Below, one piece after another: positions 1 to 10,285 of a stretch of 64,000 nucleotides of DNA (within the stretch, counting starts at the first letter, position 1; every line of letters starts with the position of its first letter). The notes under the pieces were generated by a model. That model had not been told where the DNA came from. It saw only the letters and a list, made by a program, of their open reading frames with translations, and did no database searches. Origin of the DNA: Serripes groenlandicus (Eukaryota; Mollusca; Bivalvia; Cardiida; Cardiidae); NCBI GenBank assembly GCA_031761405.1, contig JASEVX010000011.1, forward strand, positions 33,499,822 through 33,563,821, given 5' to 3'. The position numbers and the translations under genes are program-made.

Positions 1-58
1 AAGCTGACGGTTTTTGTGGTGTAGGGGAAGTGTTATGCTATGGCTAGTTTGTTTATCT
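1..58 (-). CDS. PARP12-like exon 6, cut by the window edge
   Basis: The polypyrimidine-preceded acceptor CTTTGACAG|A restores the frame from exon 5 to give K. It encodes about 20 open residues ending KNRQL at the edge. In PARP12-type enzymes the next residues are the (L/F/Y)HGT motif of the NAD site, so the exon is at the expected place. It is too short for certainty by itself; phase and position support it. Confidence 0.68.
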
Positions 59-3000
59 CTGTCAAAGGAGATCAATTGAAACGCAACGAGAGAAATCTAG
101 AAACAACGATGAGAAAAAAGGCATGCGCTTCTTTGTAACGTAATGAAGGTATTCCCCGTTCCCTTTTTAAATAACGCTTTCCCACGTGCAAAACATCTGT
201 AGCGACTTTGAAAACATTAAGTAACAAATATGGACATTCTCTATAAATGAAAGAACAATTTTTGAATTAAGTTGAACACATTGTGATGAATAGAGAAATA
301 ACTATTTTGAGCAATTCCTCATTTTCCTACATGATAATTTCAAAATATGTCTGCTGCAGGGATGCCAACAAGTTGTTATATGTAGAACGAGGTTAAGGAT
401 TTTTTTTCTCATTTGACATTTTAAATTTGATAATTAATTTTGCAAAGCCTGTCGGAAGCTAGTAGAACTAGTAGAACTACTACGTTCGACTTGAAATAAT
501 ACAAACTTGCAAAAACTTCGACAAAAAACAAAAGAAGATGAAAACATGTAGAAGAAGAAGTCGGAAAAGAAGTCGAAGTTAAAGATGCAGAAGGAGAAGA
601 AGAAGAAGTAGAAAAAAAAAAGAAAAAAAAAGAAGAGAATATGAAGGAATATAACGAAGTAGAAGAAACAGTAGAAAATGCGAGGAAGATGTAGTAGAAA
701 AAGAAGAAAAAATAGAGAAGTAAAAGAAGAAGAAAAACAAAAATGAAGGAGTAAAATAAGGAGTAGAATCAGATCATACTTGGAGAATTCCGTCCATAAC
801 TTTTGGTTTTGTACTCTGTATATATTATCAATGACAATCCGAGTTGTGTCTGTCAGAGTCAATCTTAAACTAGACTCCACCTCCTTGTACGGCTCACTGT
901 CTTGTCTCAACTTGACCAATTCCAAAGGACTACACATGTCCCAAGGGAACCAGCCTTTTGGGGGCGGGGTTATTATCTTGGGTGGGGAACCAAGACTCTC
1001 AGGGCTGTAATGATAGAGATAGGTTCATTACCTGACCAAGTCATGTCAAAAGCGAACATTACATTTACAACTTAATTTAAAGTTCTAAATTGACTTATTA
1101 AACATCGAATTTAAAGTTAGTATTTCTGGAAAATATTTCCACATCTATCCGCACGGAGGGAGGGTGAAAAGCCACCCATCAAAGGATTCAAACATGTGAC
1201 ATTTTGTGGAGAGACTAGTCTATAGGCGCTCTATCAATGATTTTATGTCAGCAAGTGGCAAAGTTCAAAATTTAGGCATATGTTTTTATGACCTTATATA
1301 TGTTGTTGTGGTAGAAAGACCGCCTCCAGCGCGGGTTCGTTTCCTGTCCGGGTCATACCAAAGACTTTAAAATTGGTAATAATGGCGTTTCTTCTTTGGC
1401 GCTCAGAGTTGTGGGATTATCATTACGATTATCTAGCTGGTGTCAGGGTAAAAGAACCAGTAGTATTAATATTGGTTACTGACCAAAGAAATTGCACATA
1501 TATAACTCAAAAATGTTGAAATGAGCATAACAAACAAATGTTTTTCTGGTGAAATTGAGACCCATTGAAAGCCTATTTTCTTTGCGTGAATAGACATTTT
1601 GACATGCAAGGGATTAAGATGCACCCCAACATAAGTCGTGCTCCTAGTTTAATCTATTGCACTTATTAATATAGCTATATGCATTCATATCAATGTCAAT
1701 CGAGTGATTGAGAATTCGAACCCCTCCTCGACCATATTCTATCCGACATTTGACTCATCTTCCACAAATGGGCAATAAGTCGATTTGGAAAAGCAGCCAG
1801 TTGCTTGGAAAGACTGATGTGGTAAGTACTGGTGTTAGAAAGCCTGAAAACAATCAAATAATCAATCAAACATATCAATGATATACGATCCGAATGACCA
1901 ACGTGCACTTGATACATCCTTCCGCAATTTCACGTCTCATTAAAAAGGAGGATGAAATTGCTTCTAAATAAGCGACGCTTCGCAATAACAAACCAGTAGG
2001 CGTTGTTGACGGTACTGTTCGCCAATTAGTCATTAAAGGTTGCAATAAACTCAGCAGTATTCATTTAGTTCATTAGCATCTAAATGTTCAGGTACGTCCT
2101 TTCCCACACGTGTAATAACTACTTTAATGTTTGCTTTCGCAAAACATCGCTCATATATCATCTGACAATAGAGTATTGCCAGCAATGTTAATACTGTAAG
2201 CAGTATGATAATAGCCACCATCAATCCCGAAGGACCACGAAGATGCGTTTTCGTACGGCTAATTGCAAGTCACACAAGGCAATGGAGTAACACTACTTAC
2301 AACAGCTTTTGTTCCATGTTGGCAGAGCACACGTAAAGTGGCCGACGAAGCACTGGTTTTGTTTGTCCATTCGTTAGATTTAATAGTGTCATTTCCTTTA
2401 AGTTCATCTCGAATTTCAGTGAATCATCTTCTCTCGAGTACAGGAATTGTTTCTGGCCAGCAAGATATTTGGACTCGAGAGTGAACTGCATGTTCTGAAA
2501 TTGACGTATAATTCCAATTGCTGAAATATTGCGCATACAGAATGTCGCTAAACATAAACTAATAACTGAGATATCGAACGTTAGGTGGTGTGTTCGTTTG
2601 CATGGTATTTCATGCCACTTCCTACCATTTTTCAGTCATATCACTTGTTTCCTGGGTTAGTTGATTGGTTAATTTATCCTGAAACAAACGAGGCAGGCGT
2701 AATGCTATACGCACAAACCAGAGCGCCAAGGAGAGAAAACCATTACTACCAATTTAAATCTTTCGTCCAATGGAGCCGCTTTATGTAATCCAAATAAACA
2801 TTTCTATTCTATGTAGAGGTTTTCTATTTCATAAATTTTGGCGGGAACGTGTTGCATTGTCGAAGACAATCTTAGTAACTTAGAATTACATTTGATATGT
2901 GTTTTACTGACGTAAAGTATCTGTAATGCTTCTAACATATAGGTAGTAACTCTTGCCAGCATTACTCTGAATACTTAGTTCTGTTATTATCAAACGATTT

Positions 3001-6000
3001 TCCTTTTCTTTCCACTAACGTATACTAGTCGGTATTCCAACTACATTTCCTATACATGTATTACAAATCCAAGTCCATTTACACCAACCTTACTTAGCGC
3101 TAGGTAATACTTAAATACTTAAAATCATATTTAATTTATTTTTGTTTGCCTAATATTTTGTAAAACATCAATGGTGGAGTGTATTAAAGTATATGACTAA
3201 GTTGACTGGAATGGCTACCAACTTACCATGCTGACTAACAATACTTGTTGAGAAATGTTAACACAAATGTTAAAATATGTTTTTAAGTCTTTTTATAAGT
3301 ATTATTTAGCATTAGGCTAGGCTGGTGGAATTGGACCTTTCATACTAAAGTACAGAAGCAGATGACACTTAATTTAAGATGATTAATTATTAGTTATTAG
3401 TCGTAAATTGGTGTCAGACTATGACGCACTATAACACTGTTAATCGGGAGCCGGGTCCCGGTAGCTCAGTCGTTAGCGACGCGGGCTGTCACTCAATGGG
3501 TTGTGAGCTAGAATCCCAACATTCTTTCCGACGTTTTACAAAAGTCAATGTGACAAGCGTCTTTCAACTGTCATCAGTTGGCTAACAATCTATGTGGGAA
3601 AAGCAGCCAGTTGCTTTGAAAGTATATTGTGTGGATTACTGGTATGAGAAAGCTAGGGAACACATGAGTAGGTGAACTGGCCGCCGTGATATGACTGAAA
3701 AAGTGTTGAAGACGGCGTTAAGCCTCAATCAATCAATGTTAATCGGGAAATATGTCCGCGGCAAATCATCACTTGACTCACATACAAATGTACAATTCAA
3801 ACAATCAACGTGCTGAACGCAGTTGTCTGTGTCTCAAATCAAAAAGGGTTTGGCGAACTATCAGCTACATATAGCAGATATTCAAACAAGTATACAGTAT
3901 TTCAGACTTACTTGCAAAATGTTTTTGCGATGCATATGTCACGGCCAATATAATTCTTAACATATTTCAAAATAACGCATGTCTCTCCCACTGAAAAGTC
4001 ATTGGGGAAAACATACGTTTTGTGACCTTGACCTTTGATATACTGATTCCAAAAAAAAGATATGAATCATCTGTGTTATGAACTATTAATCATATGAAGT
4101 GTATACTGTAACTGGTCGGTGTAATGGATTTTTAGTTATTGAACGGAAACACCTTTCAAAGTTCGGATAAAGGGGATTTTTACCCTAAGTTTTTCAAATA
4201 TAGCCATATTAGGCTTTCTGCACGGATCTAGAAAATGTGAAAGAAATTTGGAGAGGTCCATCAGAGGATAACTGCTGAGAAATTTCAACCCAATTGACCC
4301 GAAGGTAAAACAGAAGTAGACGGTCGACGGTCAAAGGGCTATCAAAATAAATCACATTAAGCAATGCAAAACCCTACATTGTGTGCTCTACAATGTGATT
4401 AACATAGAGGAACATGATCAGGCTTCGCGGAGGTACACGTTGCAAAGTCCAGAGTATTGGTCTACGTGAGTCGATACCCGAAATATAAGTGGATTAGAAG
4501 GTGTTGAACTTAAGATCTTAGAACACCGATGAATGTAGGAAATTAAACCATAACAGACCAAATAAAACAGCTCTGTAATATAGGACAGTAAACTGTCCGC
4601 ACATGCAATCTTATACAAACCGTTTCGAATTTGTCCCAACTATTTTGGTCGTTTCCCAAATACCATCGCCACTGTGTTTGGAAACTAGGCTTAGTTGGAT
4701 CCCCAGCCATGAAACTTCTTGTCGACAAACGTCGCACGTCAACCACCAGGGCATCCAGCTGGCTGCTTGATGTAACCAAGGCATGAAGGTTAGTATCAAA
4801 CACTATGTTGACATTCGAAGCATCTCCGTCGTGTTCCTGAACAAACAGTATTAAAGATAATAGGCTCCATTTAACGAGCCATGCAAATACGAAAAACCGG
4901 AAACCGACTTTCGTTTTTATATTTTCGATAAAATACGACCACAAAGCTCATATATCTAATGTGTGTCTGTTTGTTTTGTTTGTTTGTTTGTATGAAATTG
5001 TATGCCAACACATTTTAAGTGACTCCACGGCGTTTCACGCGTTAGATCACCGGCTAGGTCATATCAAATACTTTAAAATGATAGTTATTGCTTCAAGATT
5101 GTGGGATAAGCATAACGACTGACTTGATGGTGACAGGTTAAACGGACCAGCGGTACTGTTAACGTACCCCGGAAACGCTGTGATATAACTGAACATTATT
5201 TCTAAAGCGGCGTAGAACACCATGCTAACAAACAATCAAACAAACTTTTAAACGGTAATGTAATTATCTAATTTTCTTTGTTAAAGTAAATTAACGCCAA
5301 TTCCCAACAAACATACCGCTTGACTTCCCATGTCGTTGTTTACGTGTATACATACTTTCTCTTAACTGTAATTCCATTTTGTGTCAATGTACTATATCAA
5401 TTTGACACAGATGTCCACCGAAATTAAGTGCTATGCTAAGTGTTAGACATAGGTCTGCATCACAATGCCACACTTCAAGGTCAAATGTAATGATTCTCCG
5501 ACATTTACCTCTTCTGTTTCCTTATGAAATACATTTATAAAACATCCTATATATGGAGTTTTACAAAAAATATATTACTTTAGTCTAAACATATTTGTCT
5601 CACATTGATTGCGAAATAAGTTTTCAGCTTCTATTAAACCCACTTCATGTCTGATTCCTGGAGACTTAACCAGTACTTGCGACATTTGTGTGGATCTATT
5701 TTTTGATAAGGACTCCTACTATTTATAATTTCATCGTGATTTGTTTTATATTGTCTGACCAATTATGCTTTCATACATGTTTACTGTTGCAAATGACATT
5801 AATAATAAGATTTGGTATTTATAAACCAGACTAAAAAAAGGTTGACGGAACATGACCAACAAACACAATGACATATTCCTATGTTTTCAACCAAATTGAC
5901 ATATTCCTATGTTATCAAACAAAATGACATACTCCTATGTTATCAAACACAATGACATATTCCTATGTTATCAACTTTTCACAAAATTCCTGACAAAATG

Positions 6001-9000
6001 AGAATACCAACATCATAATAGAAACCGGAAAATGTCATCAAAATGCCACGTGACCTATTGATTCATTGGCATATATGTGCTTGAAATACATGCTAAAATG
6101 AAAGAAATCCCTTATTAGACAAAATGGTAGCATTGGCCTTTAATATCATTTAAAATAAAACTAATTTATTTAAAGAAAACACTAAATTAACAGTATAAAA
6201 TACGACATAACTAAAAATACAGTACCAGTATAAAACTGAATGACTTTTCCCTCATGCAGAACTGACTTTCTATATCTTCAGACTTTTCTAACGGCATCCA
6301 TTCATCCTTCAGTTTCATTTGCCAGAGGTAAGGCAGTCTTTTGTCTTGTAAGTGGTGATCGGAACAGTCTCGAATTCGTCCGCATTTTCCGGTTAGCCCC
6401 CACGTACAGATGAAATGTTTGTTTGCATCATCTGTAAACATGTGAATACACTTGTAACGATATAAAATTGTTATTGTCTTTTTCAAGTACATAAACTTAT
6501 AAAGATATAGAATATAGAATTTTTATTGTCTTCTTCAAAATGAATATCCAGTAGTTATTAACACAAATAGCTCTTTATGTTTCAAGGCTTTTTGCAGAAA
6601 TTTGATTGTGCACATAACTACATTGTAAGTTGAATGTAATATGATATGTATGTATGGGGGCCGGATGCATAATTACGCAAATTAACTATTGTATTGTACT
6701 GTATTATAAAGATAACATATAGATTATTATTACAAATGAAATTATAACCCGACTGAATGTGAAACGCGCGTAATAACGAGTCCGTTTGCTCGCGTTTGTT
6801 GTTAAGGATACGTCTCACGAAAGATAGAATTCCCTCACCAAAAGTACAATGTTGATTAATTAATAATAAACTATATTTTTAAATGATCCACAGTAAAATA
6901 CTTTTAGCTATTTTTAAATCAGATATGTGAAGTAACAAGTGAGTTAGAATGTTGCTTTAAACACGTTTCTATAGTTTATGCAAGTAACTGATGAATTGAA
7001 TTGAATTACTAAAAGGGTCTTCCCAAAACGTACCTAACGTACCTTTGGGACACGTACATTTCTGCTACACGTTAAGGCACTGAAGGAAGTTGTCACTTTA
7101 TTCATAGCGTAATATCAACATATCTGTTTTATCTATTTGTCAGATGGTATATTTTACGGTATAATAATGATCGGATTGATTTTGGAGTAATCGGTAGAAA
7201 AAAAACACTGCACGCAAATCAAAGAACATATAGATGAACCATTCCCCATGAAACGGTGGGTTTGTGATTTAATTCAAAGTCCCGAGTTCACTGTGAGTCA
7301 ATTTATGACAGAGCTCTGGTCTACTTTAGATAATATATGTGTATATGTACGACACATTCTTTAGCCCTTTCCCCACATACATCAACTTGGCAGCAAACGT
7401 CTTTAAAATCATTAAGTAAACAACATGGCAACTCTCTATAAATGAACGAACAAATATTGTGGGGAAAAGAAGAAATTGCTCACAACGATAATTTTTTCCT
7501 TTTGCCACAATGTTTTTTCAGAAGCCGTCTGCGGTAGGTACTTCAGATGTTGTCTACAGGTGTAAAGGGTTAAACGATAATTAAACGCGTTTGGCAAACA
7601 TGGACATCTTTGCATCTGCGATCAGTGAAGTATTAGCTGAGTCTGCCCATACAGTCTCATGACTGTCCGCCAACATGTAATATTTTAAAAGATGTAACGT
7701 CTGAGAAAAGAAAACGGACATAATGACTCATATGGATTAACACCGATATACTACAGACCTGAATAAAATGCCGAAAAAGAAAACCCATACCAACACAGGG
7801 TAACATATTAATGTCACTTAAAACGAAATGAAACTCACGCACGCACGCACTTATGCACGCGTTTACGCATGTATTTACACAGTTACACGTACGCATAAGC
7901 GCGCGCACACCAACACACATTTATATTCAACAACATACCTTTGGTAGTGGTATTTCCACCTGCCGCATTCGATTTTTCCAGGATCCCTCTCTTGCAATAT
8001 ATTAATTTTCGAAAAGAGTCCTCAGGATATGCTGACATTCTGTGTGCATCAACAATAGGCTTGTTATGCCCTGAGAATATATCATGTGTAAAGGTACATG
8101 TATCAGCGTCAGCTAAGCATTTCCCCAGTACGAATTGTTTGCAAAGATGAAGCTTTGTACATCGTTCAATTTCGCATCCAGTATCGTTCCAGTATTCGCA
8201 AACATGTGGACGTCTTGCTGAGACGATTGAACATATCTCTTCATTGTTAAAGATATCAGCAAAACGAAGATTCCTCGAGATATTTCTGTTTCTTGCATCA
8301 AAAAAATCATGTGAAAACTTGCACGGGTTAAAAGCGCAGTATCCACATATATAGTTCTTGCAGATATGGTACATGTTGCACTCTTCCCTTTTACAATTTT
8401 CCCATGGAAAATAGCCAAGGCAATATCCAGCGTTCCCTTTGTATACCAACACTTTAACCAGCTCCCCGTTCCGTTCGATCAGCGTAAACATGTGCCTATT
8501 CCTTTGGAACCAATTTTGCACATCTACGTCTAAATCAAATCCACCATATTCCCTGGCTATATGATCAGGCGACCCCTGGCCCCCCATTATTTGCACCATA
8601 AACTTGAAAACCTCGTTTGCATTAGGACCTTTCGCTTTGGAGTTCGTTGCATTCTTATCTATGCTCTCTGCTTTGAGTTCTTGTTCTTCTACGTCGTTTG
8701 CGTCGTCTACATTTTTCGGTTCAGGTTTTCTTTTCATATTCTGTCTACTTGTTCCTCGTCCTCTACCCCTTAATTGACCACCTCTTTGGGTTTGTCCCCT
8801 ATTTCCTGTATGGTTTGTCCTTCCCATATTGCTATTATTTTCCCAATGTGTATTCCGTTGTTGGCCTCGTCGCGCCCCCCGTCCATTATCTTCTCTAGTG
8901 TTATCTCTGCTTCCATAGTTGTCCGCCCTATGTCTGTCAGAAGATCCACGGTTACTCTTCTGGTAAGCCTTTACATCTTCACATGAGCCAAATTCGTTAA

Positions 9001-10285
9001 ACGAGTTGTCTTCATCTGACGAATGCCGACTTGAGTGTCCGATGATGTTTCGTCTACGGTATTCTGTACTATCAGGTGTTTGATCACTTTTATTAGATGA
9101 CTTGGTACGTGTTGATCTATCGCCTTCTAACTGTTCATAGTTTCGTTGGCGCTCTGTACGATATTCAGGTTTGCGATCGCGATATTGTTCGTCATAATTC
9201 TTGACAGGCTTTCTATTACTCCCGTATAAATCACCCTTTTTGCTCCTGTTTCCCCGGTCGTAATCACGATAATCGTCAGAATCGTTATCTGTTCTACCAG
9301 GAGGTCTCCTATCGGTTAACTCGTCGTCGCTGTCATCGTGAAGCCACGTTGGTTTGCCCCCCTTTAACTTATTTGTGGCACCATATTTATTTGCTTTTTC
9401 CAGGTCTTGGTTGTACCGCCCAGTATCATCATATTTTTCTCTGTCTTTAGTATCGTCGTTATTCTGTCGGTCATTGGTGTTTTTTTCAGTTTCTCTGTGA
9501 GACCTTCGAACACGTTCAAAATCTTCCGACTCGCTATCGCTATCTGCACTCTCAGAGTATCTCCTGTCATACTTATCCCTATATGTACCAGTATCACGAT
9601 CATGATCATCTTTTCCACTGTTAGAATATCTGTCTGTATCCTTTCTTTCATTATACATTCTATTCTGTCTTCTAAATTCTTTATCTTTATTTGCACTCTT
9701 TTCTCTTCGGTCTCTTTCATTGCATCGATCTGTTCTACTGTTACGTCCACCATCAACACTTATATCGTTCCTTTCTACTCGGTCTCCTCGATCAATGTCT
9801 CTTGAATCTTCCTCCATATGTCTGAAACGTCTGTCAATACCTCTTTGGTCAGATCTATCGTTGGTTTCTGATTCTCTTCTGTCAGATTTTCTGTCATTAT
9901 GTACGGCTCCACCACGCCTGCCCCCTCTTCGATTGTTATCGAAGTCCCTTTCATTATATCTGTCGTTGTCGTTTCTATATTCACCTTTATAGGGAAACTG
10001 CTCTCGTCGACTTAAATCTCTTTCATTTTCATTGTATCTTTCTCCTTCGCGTTTTCCACCATTTCTATACCCTCGTGTGTTAGTATCCTCTCGTCTTTTT
10101 ATCGCTTCGTCGTTAGTTTCATAGCTATCATAACGATTTCGGTCCAGATCTGATCTAGTACCTCTTGACCCTTGTCTTTCATTGATATCTTGGCAACTGG
10201 AACTTCGAAGTAGATTGCCCCCCCTAATGCCTCTGTTTGAAATACGGACATCTTCAAGTTTCTGTATATTTTGTTTGTGCTGCAT
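1..10285 (-). CDS. PARP12/ZC3HAV1-like CCCH zinc-finger, WWE and PARP protein, six exons, 3' end outside window
   Basis: Hand-assembled gene model, exons 10285-7939, 6431-6226, 4836-4621, 2494-2301, 929-780 and 58-1. Every intron is GT..AG and phases match (1, 0, 0, 2, 2), giving 1057 in-frame codons up to the window edge. Domain order: low-complexity charged N-terminus (about 1-550), winged-helix-like segment (about 556-618), four CCCH fingers (622-734), a fifth CCCH finger, WWE module 1 ending in the family motif VRRLST, WWE module 2 ending in LRRPLYV, then the beginning of the ADP-ribosyltransferase domain (IYRVQNQKLW). In vertebrates this family (PARP12, PARP13/ZAP, TIPARP) binds RNA or ADP-ribose, and catalytically competent members transfer ADP-ribose to proteins. 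The NAD-binding and catalytic residues lie beyond position 1, so activity cannot be judged. The long mixed-charge N-terminus is unusual for the family. Introns hold SINEs, MITE-like palindromes and a purine tract. Confidence 0.88.
173..397. mobile_element. MITE-like palindromic element, diverged copy A
   Basis: Starts with a TTTCCCAC-like end and finishes with GGTTAAGG. The interior has TTTTGAGCAATT, CTGCTGCAG and CATTAAGTAACAAATATGG, shared with the copies at 7361, 52141, 58444 and 62901. It is the most diverged copy. Confidence 0.55.
530..760. repeat. GAA-rich homopurine-like tract
   Basis: The plus strand is mostly A and G with irregular GAA/AAG runs over about 230 bp. It lies just inside the donor of exon 5, where the transcript (minus strand) would be pyrimidine-rich. 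Confidence 0.85.
780..929 (-). CDS. PARP12-like exon 5: beginning of the PARP catalytic domain
   Basis: The acceptor TGTGTAG|T completes the codon TTT with exon 4, and the donor is CCAA|GTATGA in phase 2. The residues PLELVKLRQDSEPYKEVE and IDNIYRVQNQKLWTEFS fit the opening helix of the PARP catalytic fold, where a basic residue or V, then QN, then xLW is conserved. Past the donor, the open frame runs into a poly-pyrimidine tract coding for F/L, which is not protein. Confidence 0.86.
1304..1484 (+). mobile_element. tRNA-derived SINE, family 2, truncated
   Basis: A degenerate tRNA-like head (CCGCCTCCAGCGCGGGTTCG) is followed by GGGTCATACCAAAGACTTTAA, AATGGCG, and CTAGCTGGTGTCAGG. The same order is seen at 5022 and 62664. 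Lies in intron 4 of the PARP12-like gene. Confidence 0.6.
1700..1885 (+). mobile_element. tRNA-derived SINE, family 1, 5'-truncated
   Basis: Begins in the B-box region (GAATTCGAACCCC) and carries the family body: CTTCCACAAATGGGC, GGAAAAGCAGCCAGTTGCTT and a tail with CAATCAAA. The open frame over it (1696-1917, minus) is not a gene. Confidence 0.75.
2301..2494 (-). CDS. PARP12-like exon 4: second half of WWE 2
   Basis: The acceptor AATTTCAG|AAC is used in phase 0; another AG 24 bases upstream would give the wrong phase. The perfect donor is TT|GTAAGT (phase 2). The peptide has an LESKYLAG helix, LKFEMNLKEMTLLNL and NGQTKPVLRRPLYV. These correspond to the PARP12/TIPARP WWE motifs for a short helix, a strand with a conserved M, and the RRP end. 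Confidence 0.85.
2650..2770 (-). mobile_element. SINE family 2 fragment, minus orientation
   Basis: TTGGTTAATTTATCCTGA and CCATTACTACCAATTTAAA resemble the reversed body of family 2 at 24503-24750. Strongly diverged. Confidence 0.35.
3450..3736 (+). mobile_element. Full-length tRNA-derived SINE, family 1, with target-site duplication
   Basis: The tRNA-like head has an A box (GTAGCTCAGTCGTTAGCG) and a B-box-like segment, followed by the body (AAAGCAGCCAGTTGCTT, GAACTGGCCGCCGTGATATG) and a CAATCAATCAA tail. A 12-bp direct repeat TGTTAATCGGGA flanks it at 3438-3449 and 3737-3748. Inserted in intron 3 of the PARP12-like gene. Confidence 0.92.
4020..4355. repeat. Dispersed-repeat-like segment (TGACCTTGACCTTTGA)
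   Basis: TGACCTTGACCTTTGATATAC and the following GAGGTCCATCAG / CAACCCAATTGACC text resemble dispersed non-coding repeats I associate with bivalve genomes. Only one copy is visible here, so this is inference. Lies in intron 3. Confidence 0.3.
4621..4836 (-). CDS. PARP12-like exon 3: end of WWE 1 and start of WWE 2
   Basis: Acceptor TTTGTTCAG|GAA, donor ACG|GTTTGT, length 216 bp, phase 0 at both ends. The peptide contains VNIVFDTN, then the subfamily signature VRRLSTRSF that joins the two WWE modules, then WRWYLGNDQNSWDKF, the W..W core of WWE 2. The open frame beyond each splice site is intron read-through. Confidence 0.87.
5022..5248 (+). mobile_element. tRNA-derived SINE, family 2
   Basis: Degenerate head, GGTCATATCAAATACTTTAA, a body with GTGATATAACTGAACATT and a 3' end GCGGCGTAGAACACCATGC followed by CAAACAATCAAACAAAC. 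In intron 2 of the PARP12-like gene. Confidence 0.65.
5860..5971. repeat. 28-bp tandem repeat, about four copies
   Basis: The unit AAACACAATGACATATTCC plus TATGTTATC is repeated with a few substitutions. In intron 2 of the PARP12-like gene. Confidence 0.9.
6226..6431 (-). CDS. PARP12-like exon 2: fifth CCCH finger and start of first WWE
   Basis: The acceptor TTTACAG|AT joins exon 1 in phase 1 to give GAT. The peptide carries a fifth finger (ICTWGLTGKC then CSDHH), followed by LPYLWQMK and DEWMPL, the typical opening of a WWE module in PARP12/ZAP, and DIESQFC, the usual helix before the central strands. The donor is CTG|GTACTG. It is weak, but it is the only GT in the terminal stretch that gives phase 0, as exon 3 requires. 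Confidence 0.85.
7361..7574. mobile_element. MITE-like palindromic element, copy B
   Basis: Terminal inverted sequence TTAGCCCTTTCCCC and AAAGGGTTAAA. The centre has inverted GGGGAAAAGAAGAAATTGCTC and TTTTTTCCTTTTGCCACAAT, and GTCTGC lies near the 3' end. In intron 1 of the PARP12-like gene. Confidence 0.8.
7828..7920. repeat. Alternating purine-pyrimidine (CA/CG) tract
   Basis: CACGCACGCACGCAC, GCGCGCGCACAC and related runs. It starts 18 bases inside intron 1 from the exon 1 donor. Such tracts can adopt Z-DNA (general knowledge); no function is shown here. Confidence 0.75.
7939..10285 (-). CDS. PARP12-like exon 1: charged N-terminus, winged helix, four CCCH fingers
   Basis: This exon encodes 782 residues plus one base. 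The chosen start at 10285 is the first ATG of the open frame; no better start is visible upstream, though a non-coding 5' exon is possible. Residues to about 550 are dominated by R, D, E, N, S, Y and G with many RD, DR, ER and RE pairs. A winged-helix-like block (VFKFMVQIMGG to LVYKGN) follows. Fingers: C622-x8-C-x4-C-x3-H640; C642-x7-C-x4-C-x3-H659; C696-x7-C-x4-C-x3-H713; C715-x7-C-x6-C-x3-H734. The layout matches the N-terminal RNA-binding domain of ZAP. The exon ends ACCAAAG|GTATGTTG, so the 17 further open codons down to 7883 are intron read-through. Confidence 0.9.

Larger units (their letters stand above)
59..779 (-). other. Intron 5 with MITE-like copy and purine-rich tract
   Basis: Between exons 5 and 6. 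It contains a copy of the GCAGCAGAC palindromic MITE family (about 173-397) and a purine-rich plus strand at 530-760. No coding signal was found. Confidence 0.7.

Noticed and set aside
434..780. F/L-rich extension of the exon 5 frame as a transmembrane protein
   Set aside because: It is intron read-through into a purine-rich plus strand; exon 5 ends at a donor at 780.
8561..9992. Open frames of 66-132 codons antisense to or shifted from PARP12-like exon 1
   Set aside because: They are shadows of the biased codons of the charged N-terminus; the minus-strand frame with zinc fingers and splice sites is the real one.
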